Notes: generated by a model not told the origin, from the letters alone. DNA of 64,000 nucleotides from Microbispora siamensis (GCF_016863095.1 NZ_BOOF01000018.1:1-64000); one strand, 5' to 3'; counted from the first letter of the stretch, positions 1-9,691 are shown. Made by a program: numbers and translations.

Positions 1-629
1 GCCGACGGCGACGGCGACGGCGACGCTGAAGGACTCGGAGAGGGCGAGGGGTCGGAGACGCTCCCGACGCGGACCAGTTGCCACTGCTGGTTGTTGCCGC
101 CCCAGTCGGAGTACTGCACGATCCTGCCGCCGTCCGCGGTGGAGGCGTTCTGGACCTCCACGGCCTTGCCGCTGTTGCGGTTGATCAGCCGTACGTAGCC
201 GCCGGACGAGTCGGCGAGCTGGAACTGCTGGTTGGTGCCGTTGTGGTCGCTCCACTGCACGACATCGGCGGCGTCGGCGGTGGAGAAGTTGTAGACGTCC
301 AGGACCTTGCCCGAGTGGCGTGACTGCACGCGGTAGTAGCCGCCGCCGGAGTCGACGAAGCGCCACTGCTGGTTGTTGGCGTCGGTGCGGGACCACTGCA
401 CGAGCGACCCGCCGTCGGCCGTCGAGAAGTTGGAGACGTCCAGGGCCTTGCCGCTGTTGCGGTTGACCAGGACGTACCAGGCGTTGGTGTCGACGCTCGC
501 CGCCGACGCCGGCGCCACCCAGGTGAGGGCGGTGGCGAGGACGGTCGCGAGCGCCGCCAGCAGACACGTGACGAGGGTGGCCGGCGAGCGTCGCCGGCCA
601 CCCGCCACGCGAGCGGGGGGTGAGTGCAT
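1..629 (-). CDS. Secreted ricin-type lectin (RICIN) domain protein, partial
   Basis: The gene starts at ATG 629-627 behind an AGGAGAG ribosome site and runs off the left edge, so the C-terminus is missing. An N-terminal signal peptide (Arg-rich start, then a hydrophobic stretch ending ASA) precedes three beta-trefoil repeats. Each repeat carries the NRNSGKALDV / NFSTADGG / QQW signature of R-type carbohydrate-binding lectins (CBM13). After the third repeat the protein enters a Pro-Ser linker, which also explains the GACGGC-type repeat at 1-22. Such linkers join a binding module to a catalytic domain, so a glycoside hydrolase or lyase probably follows beyond the window; that is inference. A perfect LacI-type palindrome lies about 300 bp upstream, at 936-949. 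Confidence 0.85.
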   Translation of the reverse strand, partial: MHSPPARVAGGRRRSPATLVTCLLAALATVLATALTWVAPASAASVDTNAWYVLVNRNSGKALDVSNFSTADGGSLVQWSRTDANNQQWRFVDSGGGYYRVQSRHSGKVLDVYNFSTADAADVVQWSDHNGTNQQFQLADSSGGYVRLINRNSGKAVEVQNASTADGGRIVQYSDWGGNNQQWQLVRVGSVSDPSPSPSPSASPSPSPS

Positions 630-935
630 CTTCTCTCCTGTGAAGGTGGGACACGGCGGGCCGTTCCGTCCGGCGTCGCGGTGGATGCCCGCCTTCGGAC
701 GGCGGATTCCGAGCGCGTGCGGATTCTCCGCGGGTGGAGCGACCTCCGGGCCTCCTGGCAGGTCCGAACCTGCGAGTGGTCTCCGGAGGATGGCGCCGGC
801 GAGGCTCCGCCCGTGCTCCGCGGCAGGGCTTGGCCGTGAGGCACGAGCCGGTGCGTCACCGGCGGCGCGGCCGGAGCCGGCTCGTCATCTGAGGACGCGC
901 TCGTCCCAGTACGAGCCGGACGGTTCGGCAGCTGT

Positions 936-949
936 TGTTAGCGCTAACA
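936..949. promoter_or_regulatory. LacI-family operator-like palindrome TGTTAGCGCTAACA
   Basis: A 14-bp perfect inverted repeat with a central CG, typical of LacI-family operators. It nearly matches the site upstream of the GH42 gene (63857-63870). No LacI gene lies next to it in the window. Confidence 0.65.
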
Positions 950-1390
950 TCGAGCGGGAAACGTTCGCTCCTCTCTCGCGCCGACGGGAGGTGGTGGTGC
1001 GCGGGAGCAAATCCGAGGCGGCGAGCACCTGTCAAGGCGGCGGCCTCCGCCTGGCACCGCCGTCGCCTCCGTGCACCCCGTCTCACCCGCCACGACGCGC
1101 CGCGGGTGCCCGGGCCGGTGGCCGTGTGCGGATGAAACGTTCATCCGGACCACGGTGGGCGGCGGACCGCCGGCCATGCAGGCAGGAAAGTTACCCCGGC
1201 CGTTGACACGTCAGTGCAGCGTACAAGCACCGACTCGGCCCGGCGAGGAGAAAATTTCCGGAACCGCTCGTGACACGTTCTGGCTGATTTCCAGACCGAC
1301 CCCTCAAGGCGGCTTCCTCCTGCCGGGGTCGACGGTGGGCGGCAGTGGAGGCATGGCCGACAACCCGGACGGCACGCTCGGCGCGGCCCC

Positions 1391-1412
1391 TAGACTGCTA
1401 GACATCCGATGT
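1391..1412 (+). promoter_or_regulatory. gntR promoter (-10 TAGACT) with overlapping operator ACATCCGATGT
   Basis: TAGACT at 1391-1396 is a plausible -10 with a poor -35. The perfect palindrome ACATC-C-GATGT (1402-1412) falls where transcription would start, which suggests autorepression by the GntR protein encoded 40 bases downstream. Near-copies lie upstream of the genes at 6324 and 22943. Confidence 0.6.
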
Positions 1413-1451
1413 ATGCGGCCTCGTTCGCGAGGAAACACTGGAGGAGGCTCC

Positions 1452-2123
1452 GTGGCGGTCACGGACGCGGCGATCGACAAGATCAAGCAGATGATCACGT
1501 CGGGCGAGCTCGCTCCGGGTGACCGGCTGCCGAAGGAGGCCGATCTGGCCGAACGGCTCGGTCTGTCCCGCAACTCCCTCCGGGAGGCCGTACGCGCCCT
1601 CGCCCTGATCAACGTACTCGACGTGCGGCAGGGCGACGGCACCTACGTCACCAGCCTCCAGCCCCACCTGCTCCTTGAGGCGATGTCGTTCGTCGTGGAC
1701 TTCCACCGCGACGACACCGTGCTGCAGTTCCTGGAGGTGCGGCGGGTCCTGGAGCCCGCCGCCACCGCGATGGCCGCGATGAACATGCCGGACGAGGACG
1801 TCAAGGAGCTCCGCGCCATCCTCGACGCGCTGCCCGCCGATCCCAGCGTGGAGGAGCTGGTCGCCAACGACCTGCGGTTCCACCAGCACATCGCGGCGGG
1901 GTCGGGCAATCCCGTGCTGTGCTCGCTGATCGACAGCCTCTCCGGGCCCACGACGCGGGCCCGGGTGTGGCGCGGCCTCACTCAAGAGGGGGCGCTCGAC
2001 GACACCCGGGAGCAGCACGTCATGATCTGCGACGCGATCGCGGCCCGGAGGCCGGAGGTGGCCAGGGCGTGGGCCACGGTCCACGTGGCGGGCGTGGAGG
2101 AATGGCTCCGCCGCACGCTCTGA
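1452..2123 (+). CDS. GntR-family transcriptional regulator, FadR/FCD subfamily
   Basis: The GTG start at 1452 follows GGAGGCTCC. The 223-aa protein has an N-terminal winged helix (residues about 1-70: LPKEADLAERLGLSRNSLREAVRALA, then the wing GDGTYV) and a C-terminal helical FCD effector domain with the E-x-R-x3-E pattern (FLEVRRVLEPAATAMAA) and later His residues (LRFHQHIAAGSGNP, EQHVMICDAI). FCD regulators usually sense sugar acids or carboxylates through a metal-binding His/Asp pocket. The predicted operator in its own promoter recurs before the GH95 and DUF5703-like genes, so it probably represses secreted glycanase genes in this region. The ligand is unknown. Confidence 0.88.
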   Translation: MAVTDAAIDKIKQMITSGELAPGDRLPKEADLAERLGLSRNSLREAVRALALINVLDVRQGDGTYVTSLQPHLLLEAMSFVVDFHRDDTVLQFLEVRRVLEPAATAMAAMNMPDEDVKELRAILDALPADPSVEELVANDLRFHQHIAAGSGNPVLCSLIDSLSGPTTRARVWRGLTQEGALDDTREQHVMICDAIAARRPEVARAWATVHVAGVEEWLRRTL

Positions 2124-2434
2124 AACGGCGCAGTCCCGGGTCGCGCCTCGGCCTGCGGCCCGATGACGGGTGCGCCTGCTCAGGCGGGCCGGCGCCGAGC
2201 GCGCCGCCGCCCCCGGCTTCACCATCGCCTTTTCGGAGCGTTGACGGCGCAGTAGCGCCTATGTAACATCTGGCCAAACTACTGCAATAACTGTGCAAGT
2301 CGCGTCAAAACCTTTGCCGTTCACCGCAACACCCTGAGTGCATCGCGTCCGTGCATTCGCCACCGGTGGCCGTGGAGACCGCACGTCCTCCCGCACCGGC
2401 CTGCCGTCCCCGTACGAGAGATGGAAGAGCGCGA
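2124..2434 (+). promoter_or_regulatory. Intergenic leader with promoter of the GH87 gene
   Basis: TTGACG (2241-2246), a 17-bp spacer and TAACAT (2264-2269) form a good vegetative-type promoter, with about 165 bases of leader before the start at 2435. The -10 runs into AACATC, which is only one half of the ACATCCGATGT operator, so control by the nearby GntR is possible but weakly supported. Confidence 0.6.
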
Positions 2435-5400
2435 ATGAGGACATCGCACGGACCATTACGGCTGCTCGCGACCCTGGTCGTCGCCGGCATGCTCACCCTC
2501 CTGGCGTGGGTCGTCCCGGCCGCCGCCGCGGGAGGGCCCAACCTGTCGCCGGGCAAGGCGACCCAGGCCAGCAGTTCCACGGTCGGCTATCCCGTGCCGG
2601 CCCTCAACGACGGCAACCAGGACACCTACTGGGAGAGCGCCAACAACAGTTTCCCGCAGTGGGCGCAGGTCGACCTCGGCACCGCCAGGAGCGTGGACCG
2701 GATCGTCCTCAAGGTGCCCTCGCCGAGCGTCTGGCAGACCCGCACCCAGACGCTCTCGGTGCAGGGCAGCGCGGACGGCTCCGCCTTCAGCACGGTCGTG
2801 GCCTCGGCCGGCTACACCTTCGACCCGGCGACCGGCAACAAGGTCACCATCGACTTCACCGCCGCGACGCACCGGTTCTGGCGGGTGAACGTCACCGCCA
2901 ACACCGGCTGGCCCGCCGCGCAGATCTCCGAGTTCGAGATCTACGCGGCGAGCGGCACCGAGGCCGACACCCAGCCGCCGAGCGCCCCCACCAACCTCGC
3001 CTACACGCAGCCCGCCTCCGGCCAGATCAAGCTCACCTGGAACGCCTCCAGGGACGACGTGGCCGTGACCGGCTACGACGTCTACGCCAACAGCCGGCTA
3101 CGGGCCAGCGTCGCGGGCGACGTGCTCACCTACACCGACACCCAGCCGGCGTCGGCGACCGTGACGTACGTCGTCCGGGCCAGGGACGCGGCGGGCAACC
3201 AGTCGGCCGACAGCAACGCGGTGACCCGCGACGGCACCGGCGACCCCGGCTCCAACCTGGCCATCGGCAAGGAGATGGTCGAGTCGGGCCACGTGTACAC
3301 GTTCGTCGCGGCCAACGCCAACGACAACAACCCGGCCACCTACTGGGAGGCCAACCCGGGGGCGTATCCCAACACGCTGACCGTCAAGCTCGGCGCCAAC
3401 GCCACCCTCAGCGCGGTCGTGCTCAAGCTCAATCCCGACCCGGCCTGGGCGACGCGCACGCAGAACATCCAGATCCTGGGCCGCGAGCAGAGCGCGACGA
3501 CGTACCAGACCCTCAAGCCGGCGGCCGACTACACCTTCAATCCGGCCTCCGGCAACTCCGTGACGATCGATCTGTCCGCGACCGTCGCCGACGTCCAGCT
3601 GAGGTTCGCGAGCAACACCGGCGCGCCGGGCGGCCAGGTCGCCGAGTTCCAGGTCATCGGCGTCCCTGCGCCGAACCCCGACCTCACCGTCACGAACCTG
3701 TCGTGGACCCCGGCCTCCCCGACCGAGACGGACACGATCACGCTGTCGGCCACGGTCAAGAACGCGGGCACCGCCGCCTCGGCCGCCGACAGCGTGAACC
3801 TCTACGTCGGCGGCGCGCTGGCCGGCGCCCCGGCCGTCCCCGCCCTGCCGCCGGGCGGCACCGCGACCGTCACCCATGCCATCGGCACGCGCGCCGAGGG
3901 GACGTACACGGTCAGCGCCAGGGTGGACGCCGACAACACGGTCTTCGAGCAGAACGAGAACAACAACCTGCTGAACGCCTCGTCGTCGCTGGTCGTCGCG
4001 CAGGCTCCCGGTCCCGACCTGCAGGTCCTCGGCCTCACCCCCAACCCGCAGAATCCGGCGGCCGGGACCCCGGTGACGTTCACGGTGTCGGTGAAGAACC
4101 GCGGGACCACCGCCACGGGGGCGACCACGGTCACCCGCGTGGTGGTGGGCGGCACGACGCTCAACGGCTCCACTCCCTCGATCGCCGCCGGGGCCACGGT
4201 CTCCGTCGCCGTCGGCGGGAGCTGGACCGCGGCCGACGGCGGCGCGACGATCACCGCCACCGCCGACGCGACCGGCGTCGTCGCCGAGACCAACGAGAAC
4301 AACAACACGTTCTCGCAGGCCATCGTGGTCGGGCGCGGCGCCGCCGTGCCGTGGGTCGAGTACGAGGCCGAGGCCGCCCGCTACCAGGGCACCCTGCTGG
4401 AGGCCGACCCGCTGCGGACGTTCGGGCACACCAACTTCGCCACCGAGTCGTCGGGCCGGAAGTCGGTGCGGCTGAACGGCACCGGCCAGTTCGTGGAGTT
4501 CACCTCGACGAACCAGGCCAACTCGATCGTGGTGCGCAACTCCATCCCCGACGCGCCGAACGGCGGCGGCATCGACGCCACGATCAGCCTGTACGTCGAC
4601 GACGCCTTCGTCCAGAAACTGACGCTCTCGTCCCGGCACAGCTGGCTGTACGGGAACACCGACGACCCCGAGGGGCTGACGAACACGCCGCAGACCGACG
4701 CGCGGCGGCTGTTCGACGAGGCGCACGCCCTGCTGCCGCAGACCTACCCGGCGGGCACGAAGTTCCGGCTGCAGCGCGACGCGAGCGACACCGCGGCCTT
4801 CTACGTCATCGACTTCGTCGACCTGGAGCAGGTCGCACCGCCGGCGAGCCAACCGGCCGGCTGCACCTCGATCACGGCGTACGGCGCGGTGCCCAACGAC
4901 GGGGTCGACGACACGGCCGCCATCCAGCGGGCGGTGACCGACGACCAGAACGGCGTCATCGGCTGCGTCTGGATCCCGCCGGGCCAGTGGCGGCAGGAGC
5001 AGAAGATCCTCACCGACGACCCGCTGAACCGCGGCCAGTACAACCAGGTGGGCATCAGGGACGTCACCATCCGCGGCGCGGGCATGTGGCACTCCCAGCT
5101 GTACACCCTGACCGAGCCGCACCTGGCGGGCGGCATCAACCACCCGCACGAGGGCAACTTCGGCTTCGACATCGACGACAACGTCCAGATCTCCGACATC
5201 GCCATCTTCGGCTCCGGCCGCATCCGCGGCGGGCCGGGCGGCGCGGAGGGCGGCGTCGGGCTGAACGGCCGGTTCGGCAGGAACACGAAGATCACCAACG
5301 TGTGGATCGAACACGCCAACGTCGGGGTGTGGGTCGGCCGCGACTACGACAACATCCCCGCCCTGTGGGGCCCGGCGGACGGGCTGCAGTTCAGCGGCAT

Positions 5401-6079
5401 GCGCATCCGCGACACCTACGCCGACGGCATCAACTTCACCAACGGCACGCGGAACTCGCGGGTGTTCAACTCCTCGTTCCGTACGACCGGCGACGACTCG
5501 CTGGCGGTCTGGGCCAACCGGTACGTCAAGGACCCCTCGGTCGACATCGCCCACGACAACAGCTTCGTCAACAACACCATCCAGTTGCCCTGGCGTGCGA
5601 ACGGCATCGCGATCTACGGCGGCTACGGCAACACGATCGAGAACAACCTCGTCTACGACACCATGAACTACCCGGGCATCATGCTGGCGACCGACCACGA
5701 CCCCCTGCCCTTCTCCGGGCAGACGCTGATCGCCAACAACGCCCTTTACCGCACCGGCGGCGCCTTCTGGGGCGAGAACCAGAAGTTCGGCGCCATCACG
5801 CTGTTCGCGGCGACCAGGGACATCCCCGGCGTCACGATCAGGGACACCGAGATCCACGACTCGACCTACGACGGCATCCAGTTCAAGTCGGGCGGCGGCG
5901 CGACACCGGGCGTGGCGATCACCAACGTGAAGATCGACAAGTCGAACAACGGCGCCGGCATCCTGGCCCAGAACGGCGCCCGCGGCAGCGCGACGCTCAC
6001 CGGCGTCACGATCACCGGCTCGGCCAAGGGCGACATCGTCCGCGAGCAGGGCACGAGCTTCGTGATCAACGGCGGATAG
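2435..6079 (+). CDS. Secreted multimodular GH87 alpha-1,3-glucanase (mutanase/mycodextranase type)
   Basis: ATG 2435 follows GGAAGAGCG and opens a clear signal peptide (cleavage near residue 33). Of 1,214 aa the order is: discoidin-like (F5/8C) module 34-172, fibronectin-III 180-268, second discoidin-like module 270-410, two CARDB-type Ig modules 412-632, an N-terminal jelly roll (YEAEAARYQGTLLE...) 637-808, then a right-handed beta-helix to the end. The helix carries YADGINF and TGDDSLAVW with Asp997, Asp1020 and Asp1021. The 23/24-residue spacing equals that of the three catalytic Asp residues described for GH87 alpha-1,3-glucanases, as I remember them (D1045/D1068/D1069 in the Paenibacillus enzyme). 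The likely substrate is alpha-1,3-glucan of fungal walls or biofilms. A generic pectate-lyase-fold protein is the alternative. Confidence 0.82.
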   Translation: MRTSHGPLRLLATLVVAGMLTLLAWVVPAAAAGGPNLSPGKATQASSSTVGYPVPALNDGNQDTYWESANNSFPQWAQVDLGTARSVDRIVLKVPSPSVWQTRTQTLSVQGSADGSAFSTVVASAGYTFDPATGNKVTIDFTAATHRFWRVNVTANTGWPAAQISEFEIYAASGTEADTQPPSAPTNLAYTQPASGQIKLTWNASRDDVAVTGYDVYANSRLRASVAGDVLTYTDTQPASATVTYVVRARDAAGNQSADSNAVTRDGTGDPGSNLAIGKEMVESGHVYTFVAANANDNNPATYWEANPGAYPNTLTVKLGANATLSAVVLKLNPDPAWATRTQNIQILGREQSATTYQTLKPAADYTFNPASGNSVTIDLSATVADVQLRFASNTGAPGGQVAEFQVIGVPAPNPDLTVTNLSWTPASPTETDTITLSATVKNAGTAASAADSVNLYVGGALAGAPAVPALPPGGTATVTHAIGTRAEGTYTVSARVDADNTVFEQNENNNLLNASSSLVVAQAPGPDLQVLGLTPNPQNPAAGTPVTFTVSVKNRGTTATGATTVTRVVVGGTTLNGSTPSIAAGATVSVAVGGSWTAADGGATITATADATGVVAETNENNNTFSQAIVVGRGAAVPWVEYEAEAARYQGTLLEADPLRTFGHTNFATESSGRKSVRLNGTGQFVEFTSTNQANSIVVRNSIPDAPNGGGIDATISLYVDDAFVQKLTLSSRHSWLYGNTDDPEGLTNTPQTDARRLFDEAHALLPQTYPAGTKFRLQRDASDTAAFYVIDFVDLEQVAPPASQPAGCTSITAYGAVPNDGVDDTAAIQRAVTDDQNGVIGCVWIPPGQWRQEQKILTDDPLNRGQYNQVGIRDVTIRGAGMWHSQLYTLTEPHLAGGINHPHEGNFGFDIDDNVQISDIAIFGSGRIRGGPGGAEGGVGLNGRFGRNTKITNVWIEHANVGVWVGRDYDNIPALWGPADGLQFSGMRIRDTYADGINFTNGTRNSRVFNSSFRTTGDDSLAVWANRYVKDPSVDIAHDNSFVNNTIQLPWRANGIAIYGGYGNTIENNLVYDTMNYPGIMLATDHDPLPFSGQTLIANNALYRTGGAFWGENQKFGAITLFAATRDIPGVTIRDTEIHDSTYDGIQFKSGGGATPGVAITNVKIDKSNNGAGILAQNGARGSATLTGVTITGSAKGDIVREQGTSFVINGG

Positions 6080-6089
6080 CGCGGGACGG

Positions 6090-6119
6090 AGGCGGCCCGG
6101 AGGTCACTCCGGGCCGCCT
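6090..6119 (+). terminator. Rho-independent terminator after the GH87 gene
   Basis: A 13-bp perfect GC-rich stem (6090-6102 with 6107-6119), a 4-nt loop and a TTTCTC tail, eleven bases after the stop codon. Confidence 0.9.
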
Positions 6120-6165
6120 TTCTCATGCCCTGCGCACCGCAGCTTCACCCCACACCTCTCGGCCA

Positions 6166-6178
6166 ATACATCCGATCT
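6166..6178. promoter_or_regulatory. Distal GntR operator-like site upstream of the GH95 gene
   Basis: ACATCCGATCT (6168-6178) matches the palindrome ACATCCGATGT at 10 of 11 positions. It lies about 145 bases before the GH95 start. Confidence 0.5.
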
Positions 6179-6243
6179 GCTATGCGCACGATGTCGAGAA
6201 TTCCCGGGCAAATACGTGCTGAGTCCGCTCATGGGTGCCAGAT

Positions 6244-6288
6244 ACATCGGATCAGTGCCTTGTTACATAAGGGTTTCGGTGCTATCTC
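6244..6288 (+). promoter_or_regulatory. Promoter of the GH95 gene with upstream operator-like site
   Basis: TTGTTA (6260-6265), a 17-bp spacer and TATCTC (6283-6288) make a plausible promoter. ACATCGGATCA (6244-6254) just before the -35 matches the reverse complement of the GntR palindrome at 9 of 11 positions. Confidence 0.55.
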
Positions 6289-6323
6289 ATTGTCTCAAGG
6301 TCAGCCTGTGATCGGAGGAATGT

Positions 6324-9300
6324 GTGCCTCACCCCTCGTTACGACTCCCCGCCGTCCTCGCGGCCGTCCTCGCGCTGGCCGCGGGTCTCGCACCGCCCGA
6401 GCAGGCGGCCGCCGAACCCGCCCAGCAGGCGGGCGCTCCCGACAACCTGACCCTCTGGTACGACAGGCCCGCCACCGACTGGGAGACCCAGGCGCTGCCG
6501 ATCGGCAACGGCCCGCTGGGGGCCAAGATCTTCGGCGGCGTGGCGACCGAGCAGCTCCAGTTCAACGAGAAGACCCTGTGGACCGGTGGTCCCGGCTCGC
6601 CCGGCTACGACTTCGGCAACTGGAAGACCCCCCGGCCGGACGCCATCGCCGAGGTCCAGCGGCAGATCGACCGCGACGGCAGGATGGCGCCGGACGCCGT
6701 GGCTGCCAAGCTGGGCCAGCCCAAGACGGGCTTCGGCGCCTACCAGACCTTCGGCGACCTGTATCTCGACTTCGCCGGCGCGCCCCGGAACCCCACCGCG
6801 TACCGGCGCGAGCTGAGCCTGCGCGACGCCGTGGCCCGGGTGAGCTACGCGGCCGACGGCGTCACGTACTCCCGCGAGTACTTCGCCAGCCACCCCGGCA
6901 ACGTGATCGTCGGCCGGCTCTCCGCCGACCAGGACGGCAAGGTCTCCTTCACGCTGCGGCACACCTCGCCGCGCAGCGACAAGACGGTCACGGCGTCGGG
7001 TGGCCGGCTCACCATCCGCGGCGCCCTGTCGGACAACAAAATGAAGTTCGAGGCCCAGGTGCAGGTGATCAACCAGGGTGGCACCCGCACCGACGACGGG
7101 GACAAGGTCACCGTCACCGGCGCCGACAGCGCGATGTTCGTGCTGTCGGCCGGCACCGACTACGCCGGCGACTACCCCGCCTACCGCGGCCCCGACCCGC
7201 ATGCGAAGGTGACCGCGGCCGTGGACGCCGCGGCCGGCAAGAGCTACGACCAGCTCAAGCAGGCACACCTGGCCGACTACCGCGGCCTGTTCGACCGGGT
7301 GAAGCTGGACATCGGCCAGAGCACCCCGGCCGTCCCGACCGACCAGCTGCGCCGCGCCTACACGGGCGGCGGCTCGGCCGACGACCGGGCGCTGGAGGCG
7401 CTGATGTTCGCCTACGGCCGCTACCTGCTGATCTCCTCCTCCCGGGAGGACGACCTGCTGCCCGCCAACCTGCAGGGCGTGTGGAACAACTCCACCAGCC
7501 CGCCCTGGTCGGCCGACTACCACGTCAACATCAACCTGCAGATGAACTACTGGCTCGCCGAGCAGACGAACCTCGACGAGACCACCCGTCCGTACGACCG
7601 GTATGTCTCGGCGATGGTCGCGCCCGGCGCGAAGACCGCCCGGGAGATGTACGGCGCCCGGGGCTGGGTGGTCAACAACGAGACCAACCCGTTCGGCTTC
7701 ACCGGCGTGCACGACTGGGCCACGGCGTTCTGGTTCCCCGAGGCGGCGGCCTGGACCACCCAGCAGCTGTACGACAGATACCGGTTCACCGGTGACGTGG
7801 CCTACCTGCGCGACACCGCCTACCCGGTGATCAAGGGTGCCGCCGAGTTCTGGCTCGACTTCCTGCACACCGATCCGCGCGACGGCACGCTGGTCGTGTC
7901 GCCGAGCTACTCCCCCGAGCACGGCGACTTCTCCGCGGGCGCCTCGATGTCCCAGCAGATCGTCCGCGAGGTCCTCACCAACGCGCTCGCCGCCGCGAAG
8001 AAGCTCGGCGTGGACGAGAACTTCCAGGCCGAGGTGAAGGCGAAGCTCGCCACGCTCGACCCGGGCATCCGCGTCGGCTCCTGGGGCCAGCTCCAGGAGT
8101 GGAAGAGCGACTGGGACTCGAAGACCGACGACCACCGGCACGTCTCGCACCTGTACGCGCTGCACCCCGGCAACCAGATCGTCGCCGGAACGCCCGAGGC
8201 CGAGGCCGCCAAGGTGTCGCTCGCGGCCCGCGGCGACGGCGGCACCGGCTGGAGCAAGGCCTGGAAGATCAACTTCTGGGCCCGGCTGCTCGACGGCGAC
8301 CACGCGCTGAAGATGCTCAGCGAGCAGATCAAGACCTCCACCCTCGACAACCTCTGGGACACCCACCCGCCGTTCCAGATCGACGGCAACTTCGGCGCCA
8401 CCTCCGGCATGGCGGAGATGCTGGTGCAGAGCCAGCACGACTACGTACACGTGCTCCCGGCGCTCCCGTCGGCGTGGAAGAACGGCTCGTTCTCCGGCCT
8501 GCGCGCCCGCGGCGACGTCACCGTGGACGCGACCTGGAAGAACGGCGCCGCCGACACGATCACCGTGCACCCCGGGAAGACCGGGCCGATCACGGTGAAG
8601 TCCGGCTTCATCGCCGGCCGCTACCGCGTCCACGACGGACGCGGTCACGAGGTCGGCCCGCACCGCGACGGCGACACGCTGACGTGGAACGCCACGGCCG
8701 GCACGGCGTACACCATCCAGAACGAGACCGCGATCATCCTCACCGCGCCCGCGGCGACGGGGCCGGACGCCTCCTTCCCCGTCGAGGTCGCCGTGACCGC
8801 CACCCGGAAGCGGTCGGTGCCGGCGTCCGACGTGACGCTGACCCTGCCCAAGGGCTGGACGGCGGCCCCCGCCACGGTCCACCTGCCGGCGTCCGCTCCG
8901 GGGCGGACGCGGACCGCGACGTTCACGGTCACCAGCGGACCCGCCGACGGCACCAGAAGCGCGCGGATCACCGCCACGGCGACCGGGGACGACTGGACCG
9001 GCAGCGCCGCCGCCACCCTGGCGCTGAACCCCTGCGCCACCCCCTCCCCGGACCGGCCGCTGGTGGCCTGGGACCCCTCCTCCGGCGACACCGTGACCGA
9101 CGCGTCGGGCAACGGGCGCGACGCGCGGATCGTGGGCGGTGCGGCCTACGACGCCGGCGCGCCGAGCGGCAGCGGGCTGGTCCTGTCCGGCTCGACCTAC
9201 CTGACCACGGGGAACACGACCCTCGGCTACCTGCCCGAGGCCACCTTCGCCGCCGAGGTCAAGGTGGCGGGCAGCGGCTACCGGCGGCTGTTCGACTCCC

Positions 9301-9662
9301 AGCCCTCCGGCAACCCCGGCACCGACGGGATCATCGTCGACCTGACGCCGTCGAACACGCTGCGGTTCATCGGAGCCGGCCTGAACGTGGGGATCAACAC
9401 GACCATCCCCACCGGCCGCTGGATCGACCTGGTCGTCACCCTGGCCAAGGGCGGGGCCATCGACGTCTACGTCGACGGCGTACGGGTGGCCGGAGGCCAG
9501 GCGACCGGCGACGGCATCACCGGCTGCACGTCCCGCCCGCTGCGCTTCGCGGCGGACCAGGGCGGCGGCCAGCGACTGTCCGGCGCGGTCGACCGAATGG
9601 CGATCTTCGCCACGAGGCTGCCACCGGAGCAGGTGAAGACCTGGCGAGACCTCGCATTCTGA
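6324..9662 (+). CDS. Secreted GH95-family alpha-L-fucosidase/galactosidase-like enzyme with NEW3 and LamG-like modules
   Basis: GTG 6324 follows GGAGGA and starts a signal peptide. The protein is 1,112 aa. Residues about 38-290 form the GH95 N-terminal beta-domain (LPIGNGPLGAKIFGG, QFNEKTLWTGGP). The helical barrel follows, with WNNSTSPPWSADYHVNINLQ (Asn402, Asn404), SPSYSPEHG (Glu532) and QIDGNFGATSGMAEML (Asp687). These correspond to the Asn/Asn/Glu/Asp catalytic set of GH95 (N421/N423/E566/D766 in the bifidobacterial fucosidase). After about residue 815 come an alpha-galactosidase-associated NEW3 Ig-like domain and a C-terminal LamG/concanavalin-like domain. Activity should be on fucosyl or L-galactosyl side chains, for example of xyloglucan. 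The GntR sites upstream suggest induction with other glycanases. The exact sugar is not readable. Confidence 0.88.
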   Translation: MPHPSLRLPAVLAAVLALAAGLAPPEQAAAEPAQQAGAPDNLTLWYDRPATDWETQALPIGNGPLGAKIFGGVATEQLQFNEKTLWTGGPGSPGYDFGNWKTPRPDAIAEVQRQIDRDGRMAPDAVAAKLGQPKTGFGAYQTFGDLYLDFAGAPRNPTAYRRELSLRDAVARVSYAADGVTYSREYFASHPGNVIVGRLSADQDGKVSFTLRHTSPRSDKTVTASGGRLTIRGALSDNKMKFEAQVQVINQGGTRTDDGDKVTVTGADSAMFVLSAGTDYAGDYPAYRGPDPHAKVTAAVDAAAGKSYDQLKQAHLADYRGLFDRVKLDIGQSTPAVPTDQLRRAYTGGGSADDRALEALMFAYGRYLLISSSREDDLLPANLQGVWNNSTSPPWSADYHVNINLQMNYWLAEQTNLDETTRPYDRYVSAMVAPGAKTAREMYGARGWVVNNETNPFGFTGVHDWATAFWFPEAAAWTTQQLYDRYRFTGDVAYLRDTAYPVIKGAAEFWLDFLHTDPRDGTLVVSPSYSPEHGDFSAGASMSQQIVREVLTNALAAAKKLGVDENFQAEVKAKLATLDPGIRVGSWGQLQEWKSDWDSKTDDHRHVSHLYALHPGNQIVAGTPEAEAAKVSLAARGDGGTGWSKAWKINFWARLLDGDHALKMLSEQIKTSTLDNLWDTHPPFQIDGNFGATSGMAEMLVQSQHDYVHVLPALPSAWKNGSFSGLRARGDVTVDATWKNGAADTITVHPGKTGPITVKSGFIAGRYRVHDGRGHEVGPHRDGDTLTWNATAGTAYTIQNETAIILTAPAATGPDASFPVEVAVTATRKRSVPASDVTLTLPKGWTAAPATVHLPASAPGRTRTATFTVTSGPADGTRSARITATATGDDWTGSAAATLALNPCATPSPDRPLVAWDPSSGDTVTDASGNGRDARIVGGAAYDAGAPSGSGLVLSGSTYLTTGNTTLGYLPEATFAAEVKVAGSGYRRLFDSQPSGNPGTDGIIVDLTPSNTLRFIGAGLNVGINTTIPTGRWIDLVVTLAKGGAIDVYVDGVRVAGGQATGDGITGCTSRPLRFAADQGGGQRLSGAVDRMAIFATRLPPEQVKTWRDLAF

Positions 9663-9691
9663 CACCCGGCCTTCTGACACCTCCCGCCGCT

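Larger units (their letters stand above)
630..1451. other. Long intergenic region with one operator, no convincing gene
   Basis: About 820 bases separate the divergent lectin and gntR genes. Open frames here look like high-GC noise with no domain signature. The only clear elements are the palindrome at 936-949 and the gntR promoter and operator near 1391-1412. Confidence 0.6.

Noticed and set aside
1..22. Short direct repeats suggesting a CRISPR array or minisatellite
   Set aside because: They encode Pro-Ser linker codons of a secreted modular protein; similar linkers occur at 27985-28050 and 48920-49020.
373..1206. Possible gene on the plus strand upstream of gntR
   Set aside because: It overlaps the lectin gene, is Arg/Ala/Pro-rich without motif, and has no ribosome site.
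3098..5857. Open frame of over 900 codons antisense to the GH87 gene
   Set aside because: It mirrors the GC-rich codon pattern of the sense gene, has low-complexity Arg/Gly/Val composition and no domain. The sense frame is clearly coding.
6339..9680. Open frame of over 1,100 codons antisense to the GH95 gene
   Set aside because: Same reasoning: high-GC shadow with no motif, no start signal and no promoter.
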